64,000 nucleotides of DNA from Microthrixaceae bacterium (GTDB lineage Bacteria; Actinomycetota; Acidimicrobiia; Acidimicrobiales; Microtrichaceae). The notes under the pieces were generated by a model. That model saw nothing but the letters and a program-made list of their open reading frames with translations. It made no database searches and was not told the DNA's origin. The position numbers were made by a program, and so were the translations under genes. Each line of letters opens with the position of its first letter. Position 1 is the first letter of the stretch. This document shows positions 25,986 through 34,060 of this stretch, one piece after another. Location of the stretch: assembly GCA_023957975.1 (NCBI GenBank), contig JAMLGM010000008.1:1-64000 (forward strand), read 5' to 3'.

Positions 25986-26058
25986 CAAGTGGTGGCCGGG
26001 GTCGGTCGGGGGACGTCCCCCATAGTTCGAGCCGGCCCCGTTGGCACAAGGTGCACCC

Positions 26059-26976
26059 ATGGTCAGCACCGGCGCGGGCATCGCCGCCGCAATCTCACAA
26101 TGCCAACACGGGGTCGTCACCTGTCGCCAGCTCCGCCGCAGTTGCCTGTCGCCGGCGGCGATCCGTCATCTCGTCGACTCGGGTGAGTGGCGGTTGGCGG
26201 CGCGAGGGGTCCTCGTGCGGGTCGGTTCACCAGACAGCGATCTGCGGCGGCTGCTCGTGGCGGTGCTCAGCGTTCATCACAGCGCGGTCGCCAGTCACCT
26301 GAGCGCACAGTGGGTGTGGGGAGTCCACCCCGACACGGTTCGACCCCATCACGTGACGGTCGCCTGCCGCACGACATCCAAGGCATCCGGCGTGCGCCTG
26401 CATCGGGTCCGAGATCTTCCTTCGCGGTGGCTGACCCGGCATCAAGGGATCCCCGTCGTGAGGCCGGAGTTGCTGGCGATGCAACTGTTCGCGCTGAATC
26501 GCTCCGCGGCGAATCGGCAGGTCGATCGACTCTGGTCGCATGGTCTCATCTCGGCACCTTCGATCGCACGGTTCCTCGAGGAGGTCGGCGAACGTGGACG
26601 CAATGGCACCGCGGGGCTGCGGGACTACCTCGCGAACCGCGGCGATGATTACGTCGCACCAGCATCGAACCTGGAGGCCCGGCTGAACGAGGTACTCGCC
26701 GAGGCCGGGCTCACTGTGCGTAGACAGGTCGACCTCGGTGGACAGCAGTGGTCAGGCAGGGTCGACTTTGTCTGCGAGGGCACCCGCCTGGTGATCGAGG
26801 CCCAGAGCGAGCGGTTCCACGCCTCGTTGAGTGATCGCCAAGCCGACGCCGAGCGCCGCAGGCGCCTCGAGCGGGACGGGTTCGCCGTCGTCGAGGTGTG
26901 GGACGCGGACGTGTTCTACCGTCCGGCGGAAGTGGTCGAGCGCGTCCGGCGGGCACTGCGCTCGTTGCGCACCTGA
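26059..26976 (+). CDS. AbiEi-like HTH plus DUF559 nuclease-fold protein
   Basis: 305 residues. The N-terminal winged-helix segment (VVTCRQLRRSCLSPAAIRHL, residues 19-38) resembles type IV antitoxin AbiEi/transcriptional regulators. The C-terminal third has the DUF559/Vsr-like pattern: SGRVDFVCEGTRLVIEAQSE (Asp and Glu of a PD-(D/E)xK-type core), then DRQADAERRRRLERDGFAVVEVW. It might be a regulator with a nuclease-like domain; actinobacterial genomes carry many of these as orphans. ATG 26059 has AAGGTG upstream. Flanked on both sides by family B palindromes. Confidence 0.72.
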   Translation: MVSTGAGIAAAISQCQHGVVTCRQLRRSCLSPAAIRHLVDSGEWRLAARGVLVRVGSPDSDLRRLLVAVLSVHHSAVASHLSAQWVWGVHPDTVRPHHVTVACRTTSKASGVRLHRVRDLPSRWLTRHQGIPVVRPELLAMQLFALNRSAANRQVDRLWSHGLISAPSIARFLEEVGERGRNGTAGLRDYLANRGDDYVAPASNLEARLNEVLAEAGLTVRRQVDLGGQQWSGRVDFVCEGTRLVIEAQSERFHASLSDRQADAERRRRLERDGFAVVEVWDADVFYRPAEVVERVRRALRSLRT

Positions 26977-26993
26977 CCCAGGCCACCGCTTGG

Positions 26994-27047
26994 GCGTTCT
27001 GTAGGTAATCGAGGTGGCTATAGCAACCGCGATTACCTACAGAACGC
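26994..27047. repeat. 50-bp palindrome family B, copy B2
   Basis: 54 bp between convergent genes: 22-bp arms with one mismatch (CGAGGT against CGCGGT). The centre GCTATAGC is itself a palindrome. 17 bp after the AbiEi-like stop. Confidence 0.95.
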
Positions 27048-27073
27048 GAGAGGGGGGAACGCCAACGCCAGAA

Positions 27074-28246
27074 TCAGGCGGCGATGAGCCCGGCGAGGTT
27101 CGATGACATCACCCGGCGAATGTCCTCGCTCGGCAGGTAGCCGACCTCGGCGCTCCAACCGACGGGGTCGGCGAGGCCCTCGGGGTGCGGGTAGTCGGAG
27201 CCGAAGCACACCCGTTCCGCGCCGACGAGGTCGATGAGTCCGGTGAGGGAGTCCTCCCAGAACGGGTTGACCCACACGTTGCGCTGGAACACGTCGCGGG
27301 GGTGTTCGGCGAACTCGTTCGGCATCTTCTTGTACGCGAGCTCGAGGTTGCGCACCAGATGCGGCACCCAGCTTCCGCCGTTTTCGACACTCAAAAGCTT
27401 CACGTTCGGGAATCTCGTAAGCATCCCGTGACAGATGGCCGAGGCCAACGCATCTTGAATTGAACGCCCGTCGTCGGACACCGCCGCGAAGGTCTTGGCC
27501 TGGAAGGCGACGTACTCACCGCTGTAGCCCTCCCAGGTGTTGAGGTAGTTCTGGTATCCGCTGTCCGACGCGTGCAACGCGACGAGGAGCCCGGCCTCTT
27601 GGATGCGAGCCCAGAACGGATCGAACTCGGGCAGGAACGGCGATCGGGTGCCGCGCAGGCCACTGACCGGGGCGGGACGCAACAACACCGCCTTGGCGCC
27701 GCGCTCGATCAGGCGTTCCAGCTCCGCAATTCCGGCATCGAGGACGCACGGGTTGATGACCGGCGTTGCGAAGATCCGACCCTGGTAGTCGTAGGTCCAC
27801 TCGTCATAGAGCCACTCGTTGAACGCGCTCAGCGCAATCTGGGTGAGGTCGGGATCGTCGATGAGGCGTTCCTCGATGAGGCTCGCGAGCGTCGGAAACA
27901 TCAGGGTGGCATGGATGCCCTGTTCGTCGAGCAACTCCAGGCGTGGTTCGGGGCTGCGGAAGGCCGGAACCGAACGAATCGGGGTGCCGCTGAGTTCGCG
28001 CAGCGTCTTGCCCTCGGTGTTCGTCCCTGCGTAGAAGGCCATGTGTGCTCCGGGCGGGGCGACCACCTCGAAGGTTGGATTGGGGATGTACTCGGTGAGG
28101 CGGTCGCGAACGATCAGCTTTTTGCGGCCCTTGATCTCGACGAATCGAAACAGGTTCGGGTGGGTCGAGGGGAGGTGGCGGGTAAACGCGTCCTCGGTTT
28201 CGTAGAGGTGGTTGTCGGCATCCCAGACGGGAAAGTCGAGCGGCAT
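27074..28246 (-). CDS. amidohydrolase family protein
   Basis: 390 residues, full-length relative of the truncated gene at the left edge. VWDADNHLYE near residue 7 supplies the N-terminal metal Asp/His, then YIPNPTF, LLDEQGIHATLMFPTLAS near 125, LHASDSGYQNY (metal His), and FGSDYPHPEG (Asp) near 355. CAGGGGGAC lies before the ATG at 28246. Divergent from the fused acyl-CoA dehydrogenase, with a near-perfect operator between them. Substrate unknown; ACMSD-like chemistry (metal-dependent hydrolysis or decarboxylation). Confidence 0.92.
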   Translation of the reverse strand: MPLDFPVWDADNHLYETEDAFTRHLPSTHPNLFRFVEIKGRKKLIVRDRLTEYIPNPTFEVVAPPGAHMAFYAGTNTEGKTLRELSGTPIRSVPAFRSPEPRLELLDEQGIHATLMFPTLASLIEERLIDDPDLTQIALSAFNEWLYDEWTYDYQGRIFATPVINPCVLDAGIAELERLIERGAKAVLLRPAPVSGLRGTRSPFLPEFDPFWARIQEAGLLVALHASDSGYQNYLNTWEGYSGEYVAFQAKTFAAVSDDGRSIQDALASAICHGMLTRFPNVKLLSVENGGSWVPHLVRNLELAYKKMPNEFAEHPRDVFQRNVWVNPFWEDSLTGLIDLVGAERVCFGSDYPHPEGLADPVGWSAEVGYLPSEDIRRVMSSNLAGLIAA

Positions 28247-28331
28247 GTGGTCCCCCTGTGTCGGTGTGTCGACAGCGCACTTCGACGTGCTGTCGAGTCG
28301 TTGATCTCTACGGTAGTCACGTAGTCCTAGT

Positions 28332-28352
28332 GAGGAAAGTCTCACTTTCCTC
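28332..28352. promoter_or_regulatory. best GAAAGT-N3-ACTTT operator
   Basis: GAGGAAAGT-CTC-ACTTTCCTC: nine-bp perfect inverted arms with a 3-bp spacer, between the divergent amidohydrolase and fused dehydrogenase genes. Strongest example of the motif. Confidence 0.65.
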
Positions 28353-28392
28353 GCCGGGGAACGCCGCAGACCCCACCGCTATACTTCGGCCC

Positions 28393-30639
28393 GTGAATCT
28401 CGGCGTCAGTGAAGAACAACAGGCCCTCATCGACTCGTTCGCGCAGCTCTTCGCGAAGGAGTCGAACTCCGAGTCGGTCCGCGAGACCGAACCGGGCGGA
28501 TTCGACCCGTCGCTGTGGGCGTCGCTCGGCGAGGTTGGTGTGACGCCCATGGGTGTTGCCGAGGAGGCCGGCGGCTGGGGTGCCGGCATGATCGAATTGG
28601 CGCTGGTCGCCGAGCAGGTCGGCCGTGCGAGCGCTCCGGCTCCGGTCATCGAAAGCCAGGTTGCGGCTCGCCTGCTCGCCGGGCTCAACCCTCAGGGTGC
28701 CGCTGCCGAGGTGCTGAACGCTGCGCTCGAGGGCAGCCGGATCCTCACGATCGCCGTGCGTCCGGTCGTCGGCGGGGTGGCCACGATGGCGCCCGCGGGT
28801 GCGATCTGCGACGCCATGTTGGTGCTCGACGGCGATCGACTGTTGCTCGCGACGGTCACCGACGCTGACCGCACCCCGGTTGCGAACCTCGGCGACGCCC
28901 CGCTTGCCGACGTTCGGCTCGCAGACGGCGCGATCGAGTTGGCCTCGGGTGCCGACGCGGTCGAACGATTCGAAACGGCGATCGACGAGTGGCTCACCCT
29001 CACCGCCAACGCGATGGTCGGCCTCGGCCTGGCGTCGCAGGCGATCGCGTGTGAGTACGCCCGTGAGCGCCAGGCGTTCGGTGCACCGATCGGAACCTTC
29101 CAGGGCATCTCCCATCCGCTCGCCGACGCCGCGACGAACCTCGACGGCGCCCAGCTCATCGCCCGCAAGGCGGCGTGGGCGCTGGCGGTCGGGCACCCCG
29201 ATGCCCGAATGTGGGCGGCGATGGCATTCGCGTTCGCTGCTCGTTCGGCCGAACACGCCACCTACACCGCGCTGCACACCCATGGCGGTTACGGGTTCAT
29301 GTTGGAATACGACGTGCAACTGCACTACCGGCGCGTGCGCGGGTGGAGTCGCGTGTGGGGAGACGCCGAGGTTGCATATCGCCGCGCCGCCGCTGCGAAG
29401 TACGGGGCGATCGGGTCGCCCGTTGCGGCTCGGCCGTCGCTCGCTCCGGGCGAGTTCGCCGGAAGGGTCGCCGACGGCCTCGACTTCGCGTGGAGCACCG
29501 AGGCCGACGAGTTGCGCCTCGAGGTGCGCAAGTTCCTGGCCGAGCACCTTCCCCAGGAGCTCGAGGATCAGATCTACGTCGACGGTGTGTCGCACAACGA
29601 CGACTTCGCCCGGGCGCTCGGCGAACGTCATTGGATCGCGCCCAACTGGGAGCGGCCGGGCTTTGAGCCGTTGACCCACGAGCAGTCACACGTGCTCACC
29701 GAGGAACTCACCAAGGTCGACGCGCCGATCATCGCCACCTCCACCTCGACGATGGTCGCGTCGGTCATCGAAAAGGTCGGCCCTCAGGAGATGATCGACG
29801 AGATCCTGCCCAAGGTCATGGTCGGCGACATCACCATCTCGCTCGGCATGAGCGAACCCGAGGCCGGTTCCGATGTCGCCACGGTTCAAGCCAAGGCCCG
29901 TGCGGTCGACGGCGGCTGGGTGATCGACGGATCGAAGATGTTCACCACCAACGGGCACCTCACCGAGTACGTGTTCATGTTGGTGCGCACCGATCCGGAA
30001 AGCTCGCGCCACCGCGGCCTGACGACGTTCCTGTTGCCGATGGACCTCGAAGGGGTCGAAGCCCAGGCGGTGTACACCGTGTCGGGTGAACGCACGAATA
30101 TCACCTACTACAACGAGGTGTTCGTCGAGGACCGCTGGCGCATCAGCGAGGTCGGCGCCGGTTGGGCGTCGCTCATGTTGGCGCTGCAGGACGAGCATTC
30201 GGCCCCGTTCAGCCCGCACCTGTGGCGCCTGGTCGAGGCCACCGAGGCCTGGGCGGCCCAGGAGGGACCCGACGGCTGGACCCCCTTCGCCGACACCGAC
30301 GCCCGCCAACGCATCATCAAAGCAGCCACGGAACTCGAGGTGGCGCAACTCCTCGAAGCCCGTGCCTCGTGGATGGAGTCCATCGACGTCGTGCCGGTCG
30401 CCGAGGGGCCGATGAGCAAGCTGTTCTCAACCGAGGCGGCGGTGCGTCACAGCGAGGATCTCGCCGGGCTTGCGGGCCCCGATGGCCTGCGTCGTCGTCT
30501 CGACCCGACCGCGTTGCAGCACGGCAAGATCGAACACGGCATGCGCCACGCGCTCGGCATGACGATCTACGCCGGCTCGAGCGAGGTGCAGCGCAACATC
30601 ATTGCCCAGACCCGCTGCGGGCTGCCCCGCGGCCGCTAG
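28393..30639 (+). CDS. fused two-domain acyl-CoA dehydrogenase (FadE34/ChsE3-like)
   Basis: 748 residues, twice the usual dehydrogenase length. Domain 1 (about 1-370) is a degenerate acyl-CoA dehydrogenase ending YGFMLEYDVQLHYRRVRG. Domain 2 (about 385-748) has LGMSEPEAGSDVAT (flavin/substrate loop), IDGSKMFTTNG, and YAGSSEVQRNIIAQ near the end. Steroid side-chain dehydrogenases are often alpha2beta2 pairs; a fused version such as mycobacterial FadE34 is known, so bulky polycyclic acyl-CoA is a plausible substrate (inference). GTG 28393; the open frame upstream has no ribosome site. Control by the operator at 28332 is likely. Confidence 0.9.
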   Translation: MNLGVSEEQQALIDSFAQLFAKESNSESVRETEPGGFDPSLWASLGEVGVTPMGVAEEAGGWGAGMIELALVAEQVGRASAPAPVIESQVAARLLAGLNPQGAAAEVLNAALEGSRILTIAVRPVVGGVATMAPAGAICDAMLVLDGDRLLLATVTDADRTPVANLGDAPLADVRLADGAIELASGADAVERFETAIDEWLTLTANAMVGLGLASQAIACEYARERQAFGAPIGTFQGISHPLADAATNLDGAQLIARKAAWALAVGHPDARMWAAMAFAFAARSAEHATYTALHTHGGYGFMLEYDVQLHYRRVRGWSRVWGDAEVAYRRAAAAKYGAIGSPVAARPSLAPGEFAGRVADGLDFAWSTEADELRLEVRKFLAEHLPQELEDQIYVDGVSHNDDFARALGERHWIAPNWERPGFEPLTHEQSHVLTEELTKVDAPIIATSTSTMVASVIEKVGPQEMIDEILPKVMVGDITISLGMSEPEAGSDVATVQAKARAVDGGWVIDGSKMFTTNGHLTEYVFMLVRTDPESSRHRGLTTFLLPMDLEGVEAQAVYTVSGERTNITYYNEVFVEDRWRISEVGAGWASLMLALQDEHSAPFSPHLWRLVEATEAWAAQEGPDGWTPFADTDARQRIIKAATELEVAQLLEARASWMESIDVVPVAEGPMSKLFSTEAAVRHSEDLAGLAGPDGLRRRLDPTALQHGKIEHGMRHALGMTIYAGSSEVQRNIIAQTRCGLPRGR

Positions 30640-30671
30640 GCCGAGCCGGGGACGGGGACGGGGGCCGGGTC

Positions 30672-31532
30672 GTGGATCTTGGCGTTGCCGGTCGCAGCTA
30701 TCTCATCATCGGCGGGACCGCCGGGATGGGCCTGGCCGCGGCGAGGGTGCTGGCGGGCGACGGAGCCAACGTGGCCGTCGTTGGACGGCGTCAAGACCGT
30801 GCCGAACGCGCCGCTGAGGAACTGCGTGCGGCTGGAGCGCCGATCGCCATCGGCCTGGTGGGCGACCTCACCGAAGTCGGGGCGGCGGAGCGGGTCGTCG
30901 CCGAGGCGCTCGATGCCTTCGCCGGCGGTGGCGGGTCTGGCGGCGGCGGTGCGGGCGGCGGTGCGGGTACGCTGCGCGGCGTCCTGCGCGGCGTGGCGGT
31001 GACGACCGGGCTCGGCATGGAGGGTCAACGCGACCTGCTGAGCGCACAGGATCAGCAGTGGGCTGCAACCTTCGACGACGTGTTGTTGAGCGTCGTGCGG
31101 GCCTGTCGGGCTGTCGTCCCGGTGCTGATCGAGGGTGGGGGAGGATCGCTCGTCACGACCGCGGCTTATTCGATTCGTGCCCCGAAGGCTCGCCAGTTGC
31201 CCTACGCCGCACTGAAGTCGAGCGTGGCCACGATGTCGAAGGCGCTCGCCAAGGAGTACGGGCCACACGGTGTGCGGGTGAACTGCGTGTGCCCGGGCGC
31301 CACCGAAAGCGAGGTGCTCGCGGCGATGCGCCTGGGTGTGGCCGAACACCGGGGATGGCCGGTGGAAACAGCGCTCGAACGCGTCATGGCCGAGGAGTGG
31401 GGGATGAACGTCGCGCTCGGTCGGCCGGGACAGCCCGAGGAGTTGGGCGACGTGATCGCGTACCTGTTGTCGGAGCGGTCCTCCTATGTCACCGGCGCGC
31501 TCTTTAACGTCGACGGCGGCACCGACTTCTGA
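30672..31532 (+). CDS. SDR family oxidoreductase with Gly-rich insert
   Basis: 286 residues. N-terminal GGTAGMG dinucleotide motif near residue 15. Where NNAG normally follows strand 4, this protein has a run of about 16 Gly/Ser/Ala residues and then GVAVTTG. The Tyr-Lys pair is in LPYAALKSS, but the residue 13 before the Tyr is Ala rather than Ser. The C-terminus (LFNVDGGTDF) is normal. It may be a functional but divergent reductase or catalytically impaired. GTG 30672, 33 bp behind the fused dehydrogenase. Confidence 0.83.
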   Translation: MDLGVAGRSYLIIGGTAGMGLAAARVLAGDGANVAVVGRRQDRAERAAEELRAAGAPIAIGLVGDLTEVGAAERVVAEALDAFAGGGGSGGGGAGGGAGTLRGVLRGVAVTTGLGMEGQRDLLSAQDQQWAATFDDVLLSVVRACRAVVPVLIEGGGGSLVTTAAYSIRAPKARQLPYAALKSSVATMSKALAKEYGPHGVRVNCVCPGATESEVLAAMRLGVAEHRGWPVETALERVMAEEWGMNVALGRPGQPEELGDVIAYLLSERSSYVTGALFNVDGGTDF

Positions 31533-31581
31533 GCGTCGTATGGGCTGGCCGGCCTCTGGCCGGCTGGCCAGCCCCTCTGGC

Positions 31582-31631
31582 GTTCTGTAGGTAAACGCGG
31601 TGCCTATAGCAACCGCGATTACCTACAGAAC
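31582..31631. repeat. 50-bp palindrome family B, copy B3
   Basis: 50 bp with GTTCTGTAGG/CCTACAGAAC ends and one mismatch (GTAAACG against CGATTAC). 49 bp after the SDR stop, before a same-strand CoA-transferase. Confidence 0.95.
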
Positions 31632-31700
31632 CGGCTGGAGGGGTGCGGCACGGAGCCTGGAGGCGTGCGGGGTTGCGCCGCACCGGTCCAGAATTGTGCG

Positions 31701-32837
31701 ATGTCCACACCGCTGAGCGACCTGAACGTCATCGACCTCTCCACCGTCGTCGCGGGGCCGGGCTGCACCCGGTATCTCGCCGATTTCGGCGCCACGGTCA
31801 TCAACGTCGAGCGTCCGCCCGCAGGTGACACGACCCGTTCGATGGGTTTTGCCGACCCCGCCGACCCCGACGGCACCTCGCTGTTCTGGAAGCTGATCGG
31901 TCGCAACAAACGGGCCGTCGTGCTCGACCTCAAAGATCCCGATGACGTCGATCGACTCCTGCGCCTCGTCGACGAGGCTCACGTTCTCGTGGAGAACCTC
32001 CGCCCCGGCGGTATCGAACGCCTCGGCCTCGGACCCGACGTCTTGTTGGCGCGAAACCCCCGACTCGTCATCACCCGGATCACCGGATTCGGCCAGGACG
32101 GGCCGTACGCGTCACGACCCGGATTCGCCACGATCGCCGAGGCCATGTCCGGGTTCGCCGGGCTCAATGGCGAACCCGACGGGGGGCCGATGCTGCCGCC
32201 GATCGCGCTCACCGACGAACTCACGGCGATGGCGGCCGCGTTCGCCACGTTGGTTGCGGTTCACAGCGGCGTCGGCCAGGTCGTCGACGTGAACCTGCTG
32301 GAGACGTTGCTGCAGACGATGGGGCCGCTGCCCGCTGCGTACGCCGCCAGCGGGTATCTCCAGCCGCGACTCGGTTCGGGCATTCCGTACACGGTGCCCC
32401 GCGGGACGTGGCAGAGCGCCGATGGCCGCTGGATTGCGGTGAGCAGCAGTCACGAGACGGTGGCGAGGCGGGTGCTCGACCTCGTCGGACTCGGCGATCG
32501 CTCCGAGTTGATGAGTTTCGCCGGCCGGGTGGCCAACCGCGAACTGATCGACGAGCGGATGGCCGAGTGGATCGGTGCCCGCAACGCCGAGGAGGTGCTC
32601 GCCGCGTTCGACGCTGCCGAGGCCGCCGCGGCACCCGTCTACGACATGGCCGATGTCGCCGCCGATCCCCACCTCGGCGAGCGCAAGGCATTGACCGAAA
32701 TCGATGGGGTGACCATGCAGGGGCTTGTCGCACGCCTGTCGGCCACCCCCGGACAAATCCGACACGCCGGGCGCCGACTCGCCGAGGATCAGGAGATCCT
32801 CGACGCGGACGACCCGTGGGGCTCGGCCCGTTCGTGA
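31701..32837 (+). CDS. CaiB/BaiF (class III) CoA-transferase
   Basis: 378 residues. VIDLSTVVAGPGCTRYLADF at the start (CoA-binding segment), ERPPAGDTTR near 44, GRNKRAVVLDL near 76, and ALTDELTAMAA with the conserved catalytic Asp near 173. Moves CoA between acids without ATP. ATG 31701; the upstream extension lacks a ribosome site. Flanked by palindromes B3 and B4, so probably a single-gene unit. Confidence 0.92.
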   Translation: MSTPLSDLNVIDLSTVVAGPGCTRYLADFGATVINVERPPAGDTTRSMGFADPADPDGTSLFWKLIGRNKRAVVLDLKDPDDVDRLLRLVDEAHVLVENLRPGGIERLGLGPDVLLARNPRLVITRITGFGQDGPYASRPGFATIAEAMSGFAGLNGEPDGGPMLPPIALTDELTAMAAAFATLVAVHSGVGQVVDVNLLETLLQTMGPLPAAYAASGYLQPRLGSGIPYTVPRGTWQSADGRWIAVSSSHETVARRVLDLVGLGDRSELMSFAGRVANRELIDERMAEWIGARNAEEVLAAFDAAEAAAAPVYDMADVAADPHLGERKALTEIDGVTMQGLVARLSATPGQIRHAGRRLAEDQEILDADDPWGSARS

Positions 32838-32910
32838 GGCGCGGCCCGCTGCCTGGCCGCTGCCCGGCCGCTGCCGGACCGCTGCCGACGTTCTGCCGGC
32901 CGCTGGCGAG

Positions 32911-32960
32911 GTTCTGTAGGTAATCGCGGTGGCTATAGGCGCCGCGATTACCTACAGAAC
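32911..32960. repeat. 50-bp palindrome family B, copy B4
   Basis: 50 bp between convergent genes with fully paired outer arms and one T/G wobble near the centre. The right end (CTACAGAAC plus GC-rich tail) is duplicated just downstream, to 33039. Confidence 0.95.
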
Positions 32961-33039
32961 GGGCGAGGGCGGGCGGGTGCGGGCGGGTGCGGGGCTGGGC
33001 CTACAGAACGGGCGGGTGCGGGCGGGTGCGGGGCTGGGC
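32952..33039. repeat. direct duplication of the B4 right end
   Basis: CTACAGAACGGGCG plus a GGGCGGGTGC-rich tail occurs at 32952-33000 (49 bp) and again at 33001-33039 (39 bp), with a 10-bp deletion in the second. It abuts the crotonase stop. Confidence 0.9.
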
Positions 33040-33933
33040 TCAGGAGGGCTCGGGAACGTCGAAGTGGGCGTCGCGCATGGTGAAGGCGGCCTTGGTGCCG
33101 TGCTCGGAGCGCGCCTTGACGAAGTTGAATTCGTCGGGTTCGAACTGAAGGTTCGTTCCGTAGGCGTGGAACATGTACGAGAGCACCTCCTCGCCCTGAT
33201 ACGCGGTGAGGTTCTCGATGAGGCGGAACGCTTCCTTGGCGATGACGATGCCATCCGCCGGCATCTTGGAGGCCTTGGTCGCCCACCACTTTGCCCGTTC
33301 GGCGACCTCGTCGGGTTCGCAGACCTCGGTGAACACGCCGAGGTGCGCCAACTCGGCACCCGCCAGGGTGTCGCCGGTCAACAGCATTCGCCGGGCGAGG
33401 ACCGGGCCGAGGCGGTGGAAGAACATGTGGAGCGACCCGAGCGCCGGGCCGAGCATGCGGGTTGCGGGCATTCCGAGTTCGGCGTCGGACGCCACCACCG
33501 CGATGTCGGCCATGAGCGCCAGTTCGAACCCACCGCCGAGCGCGAAGCCACTGACCTCGGCGACGGTGACCTTCGGGAATCCGAGGAAGAAATGGTAGAA
33601 GTCGAAGGTCTGGCGATCGACGAGCAGTCGGCGGCGTTGGCTGGGGCGCCGGGGCTTGGAGCGTGCCTCCGGCGAAGCGTCGTTCGGGGACTTGGCGCCT
33701 TCGCCGTACCAGGCATACGCGTTGTTCATGTCGGCACCGGTGCTGAACACGCCGTCCGCGCCGCGCAGGTGGACGACCTTGGTGGCGTCGTCGTAGGCCA
33801 ACTCTTCGAGATACGCGTAGAATTGCCGACGCATCGGTGGGTCATATGCGTTCTTGCGCGCCGGGTTGTCGAGGGTGATCGTGGCAATTCCCGCCGATTC
33901 GTCGCGTTCCAGTCGAACCGTTCCGTCACTCAT
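33040..33933 (-). CDS. enoyl-CoA hydratase/isomerase family protein
   Basis: 297 residues, crotonase fold. TLDNPARKNAYD at the N-terminus, VFSTGADMNNA near residue 62, an Arg/Ser-rich insert (SKPRRPSQRRR) near 92-102, and GFALGGGFELALMADIAVV near 125. LGMPATRMLGPALGS lacks the hydratase glutamates, so the reaction is uncertain. GGAGGGG precedes the ATG. Divergent from the dehydrogenase at 34061 across the AACCT-ATAG-AGGTT site. Confidence 0.88.
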   Translation of the reverse strand: MSDGTVRLERDESAGIATITLDNPARKNAYDPPMRRQFYAYLEELAYDDATKVVHLRGADGVFSTGADMNNAYAWYGEGAKSPNDASPEARSKPRRPSQRRRLLVDRQTFDFYHFFLGFPKVTVAEVSGFALGGGFELALMADIAVVASDAELGMPATRMLGPALGSLHMFFHRLGPVLARRMLLTGDTLAGAELAHLGVFTEVCEPDEVAERAKWWATKASKMPADGIVIAKEAFRLIENLTAYQGEEVLSYMFHAYGTNLQFEPDEFNFVKARSEHGTKAAFTMRDAHFDVPEPS

Positions 33934-33988
33934 GTTGTCGTCCCCTCCGGCGATGCGTTGTCTTCAGCGCCGTGTAGACCGTAGGCTT

Positions 33989-34002
33989 AACCTATAGAGG
34001 TT
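33989..34002. promoter_or_regulatory. AACCT-N4-AGGTT operator, perfect copy
   Basis: AACCT-ATAG-AGGTT between divergent crotonase and dehydrogenase genes. Perfect 5-bp inverted arms. Same motif as 7536, 54496 and 59398. Confidence 0.5.
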
Positions 34003-34060
34003 TACAACCACCGATCGTGAAAGCGTCGCGGTGGATCCGAGGGGAAGGGGAGGGACCCGA

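Noticed and set aside
7566..32960. Palindromes as plain intrinsic terminators
   Set aside because: Positions partly fit, but there is no T-tract, sequence identity far exceeds what terminators need, and A4 and A7 are upstream of divergent genes. Kept as repeats with a possible terminator role.
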